DNA from: Chloromonas sp. AAM2
Lineage: Eukaryota > Chlorophyta > Chlorophyceae > Chlamydomonadales > Chlamydomonadaceae
Assembly (NCBI GenBank): GCA_004335635.1
Contig: QAXH01006541.1
Location: forward strand, 1 to 32,842
Length of the DNA: 32,842 nucleotides
Reading direction: 5' to 3'
The notes below the pieces were generated by a model that was not told the DNA's origin, made no database searches, and saw only the letters and a list, made by a program, of their open reading frames with translations. This document shows positions 31,414 to 32,842 of the stretch, one piece after another (the stretch's first letter is position 1; every line of letters begins with the position of its first letter). Position numbers and translations under genes: made by a program.

Positions 31414-32842
31414 ATGAGATTGAAATCTTCATCTCCGATTGAGTGGAGGCGGGCACCGTTAACACCAGTGAGTCTTTGCATGCCACAGGCTCTGCACGGT
31501 GCTGGAAGGCAGACCTTGCTGACTGACTTTTCTGATTCCATGCTGACGCAGACCCGAGGCCGCATCGCCCAGAATGCAGCTGGAAGAGCAGACCCTCATG
31601 CCCAGCTGGGCGCATTGGCTAACCCTGCACTCCCGCATGCAGCAGCACTGTGTCCATGCACTGTGTCCCGCAACCACGCATGTATTGCAACCGTGAAAGC
31701 CCAGCACCGACGCTGTGTGCTGACGTCCGCAGCAGCACGCAGTGTAAGCAAGGCGGAGACGACTCAGCCTTCTTCCAAACACCTGGTGGAACTTCTGAAA
31801 GCAGCCAATGACCTGGACGAATTGTCACAGGCATTGCATTGGTGCGAGGCTGCGTTAAGTTCTTGTTCTGAGGAAACAGAACCCTTCCAGTCCCTCTGGA
31901 TCCAGCTTGCATCCTCCGCCAAGGCGCTTGCTCACCAATCCTTAAAAGATGACTCAGCCTCAGCAGAGGACAAGGCACACAGCGATGCGGCAGTGCAGCT
32001 CTTATATGACTACCTGCCACGTGCCATGCAAAGCTGCAGTTCTCTTGCTGACGTTTATGAATTGCTGGTGCTCTACACATCGCAGTGGAGTCAGAGCAGA
32101 TTGCCCTTTGGCGAGGCACAGCGCAGCGCTTTGCAGGACAAGCTGGTGCAGCTGTCCGCTACCGTCACCACCACCAGCACCACCAGCAAGCGCAGCAGTG
32201 ACGGTCATGCCATGGCAGATCTCGAGCGGCTGATTCAGTTGATGGACAGGGCAGGGGCGCTAGGCATCCAGCCGGGTGCCATCCCCGATGAGTGGGATGC
32301 ATGGGTGGCTTCTGCGTGGGGCGTCACAGACGAACGCAAAGGCATGGCATTGCTGGGCCTGACCAGGCTGCGTCAGATGGCCAAGTTGACAGCCATTAGA
32401 AGTGCCAAGCGTGTTGCCCGCTCCGCAAGCCTGATGGCGGAGTCAGCTGATTCCCAACGCAGCTCCACTACCAAGATCAGTCTCAGCACCCAAGAGCCTC
32501 CTTTTGGCACACAGAGCATCGACTCAGCCTTGCCATCCAGGCTACACGCTCCCACCGACATGCCCAGCCTAGGGCAGGTGGATGGGTACCTCAACCGCTT
32601 GCTGGCGTTTGTGACGGGACACAGCAGCCGGGCTGGCGGGGAGGGTCTGCCCGCTGCGCTGTCGTCGGCGTGCGAGCAGCAGGTGGCAGGTGCCCTGAGC
32701 CAGGCAGCGACCTTGTGGGTGGGTCAGCCGCTGCCCCCGCTGCACGACGTGGATGCGCTCTCACGCCTCATGTCACAGGTCAGTGCAGAGAGGGTCTCAC
32801 GCCTCATGTCACAGGTCAGTGCAGAGAGGGTCTCACGCCTCA
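31414..32842 (+). CDS. unrecognised helical protein, probably organelle-targeted, 3' partial
   Basis: One long exon stays open from 31345. The first ATG is 31414; alternatives are 31480 and 31540. It gives 455 codons up to a CAG|GTCAGT at 32778 and continues open to the window edge. The N-terminal 100 residues are rich in Arg, Ser and Ala with almost no acidic residues (MRLKSSSPIEWRR, VLTSAAARSVSK), like a chloroplast or mitochondrial transit peptide. The rest is predicted alpha-helical (HLVELLKAANDLDELSQALH, LLYDYLPRAMQSC, YELLVLYTSQW, LERLIQLMDRAGALG), with a Thr/Ser linker and a Ser-rich basic stretch. The style recalls algal helical-repeat (OPR-type) RNA-binding proteins, but I cannot see a clear repeat motif, so no function is assigned. 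A later exon might contain a diagnostic domain. Confidence 0.65.
   Translation, partial: MRLKSSSPIEWRRAPLTPVSLCMPQALHGAGRQTLLTDFSDSMLTQTRGRIAQNAAGRADPHAQLGALANPALPHAAALCPCTVSRNHACIATVKAQHRRCVLTSAAARSVSKAETTQPSSKHLVELLKAANDLDELSQALHWCEAALSSCSEETEPFQSLWIQLASSAKALAHQSLKDDSASAEDKAHSDAAVQLLYDYLPRAMQSCSSLADVYELLVLYTSQWSQSRLPFGEAQRSALQDKLVQLSATVTTTSTTSKRSSDGHAMADLERLIQLMDRAGALGIQPGAIPDEWDAWVASAWGVTDERKGMALLGLTRLRQMAKLTAIRSAKRVARSASLMAESADSQRSSTTKISLSTQEPPFGTQSIDSALPSRLHAPTDMPSLGQVDGYLNRLLAFVTGHSSRAGGEGLPAALSSACEQQVAGALSQAATLWVGQPLPPLHDVDALSRLMSQVSAERVSRLMSQVSAERVSRL
32759..32842 (+). repeat. 36-bp in-frame tandem repeat at the window edge
   Basis: A 36-bp unit (TCTCACGCCTCATGTCACAG then GTCAGTGCAGAGAGGG) repeats exactly, with starts at 32759, 32795 and 32831. 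In frame it gives 12-residue units SRLMSQVSAERV. Each full unit contains CAG|GTCAGT, a possible splice donor. Confidence 0.95.

Noticed and set aside
1..32842. tRNA, rRNA or other structured RNA genes
   Set aside because: I looked for GGTTCGAAxCC-type B boxes and rRNA-like blocks on both strands and saw none.

Overview
The window looks like nuclear DNA of a green alga (Chlorophyta). Its genes are broken into many short exons with GT-AG introns, mostly about 80-500 nt. Exon joins were found by matching reading phase and protein-family conservation. The recognisable proteins are eukaryotic: a RIC1-type beta-propeller, ribosomal protein S28e, a peroxisomal urate oxidase ending in Ser-Lys-Leu, a GT90 glycosyltransferase and a CBP60-like nuclear protein. 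There is no sign of operons, Shine-Dalgarno sites, phage or bacterial insertion sequences. TGTAA, the usual chlorophyte poly(A) signal, lies behind some genes. Species cannot be fixed from the sequence, and gene names rest on remembered family conservation, not a search.

Left part (1-9724), all genes on the minus strand. The N-terminal third of a RIC1 homologue (1-1814) runs off the left edge. A tentative 68-residue two-exon gene (3167-3640) follows, then RPS28 (3893-4447), whose first coding exon is only the ATG. A gene-poor stretch with short repeats comes next, then an eight-exon urate oxidase (7160-9724) with a probable GC-AG intron.

Middle (9725-18514). A gene-poor stretch holds a 545-base assembly gap (10959-11503), a 22-bp perfect palindrome and small direct repeats. 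After it comes a plus-strand GT90-like glycosyltransferase whose twelve phase-consistent exons span 13031-18514; its N-terminus near 12557 is uncertain.

Right part (18515-32842). A repeat-rich intergenic region (18.5-21.4 kb) includes a six-copy 32-bp minisatellite carrying TGTAA in every unit. It separates the GT90 gene from a convergent 18-exon minus-strand gene (21470-28570, about 946 residues). That protein joins a CBP60-like region with a Cys-rich N-terminal cluster to a Gln/Met/His/Ser-rich tail, and is probably a transcriptional regulator. Beyond it are a hairpin-forming inverted repeat, a 239-residue single-exon ORF of uncertain, possibly transposase-derived origin, a patch of diverged duplicated intergenic sequence, and the first 455 codons of an unrecognised, probably organelle-targeted helical protein that leaves the window inside a 36-bp tandem repeat.

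The genes do not form a pathway: they are ordinary neighbours in a eukaryotic genome. I found no convincing new multi-gene system. The most interesting items are the CBP60-like regulator, with an in-frame stop just upstream of its start, the splice-site oddities and the dispersed hairpin repeat.
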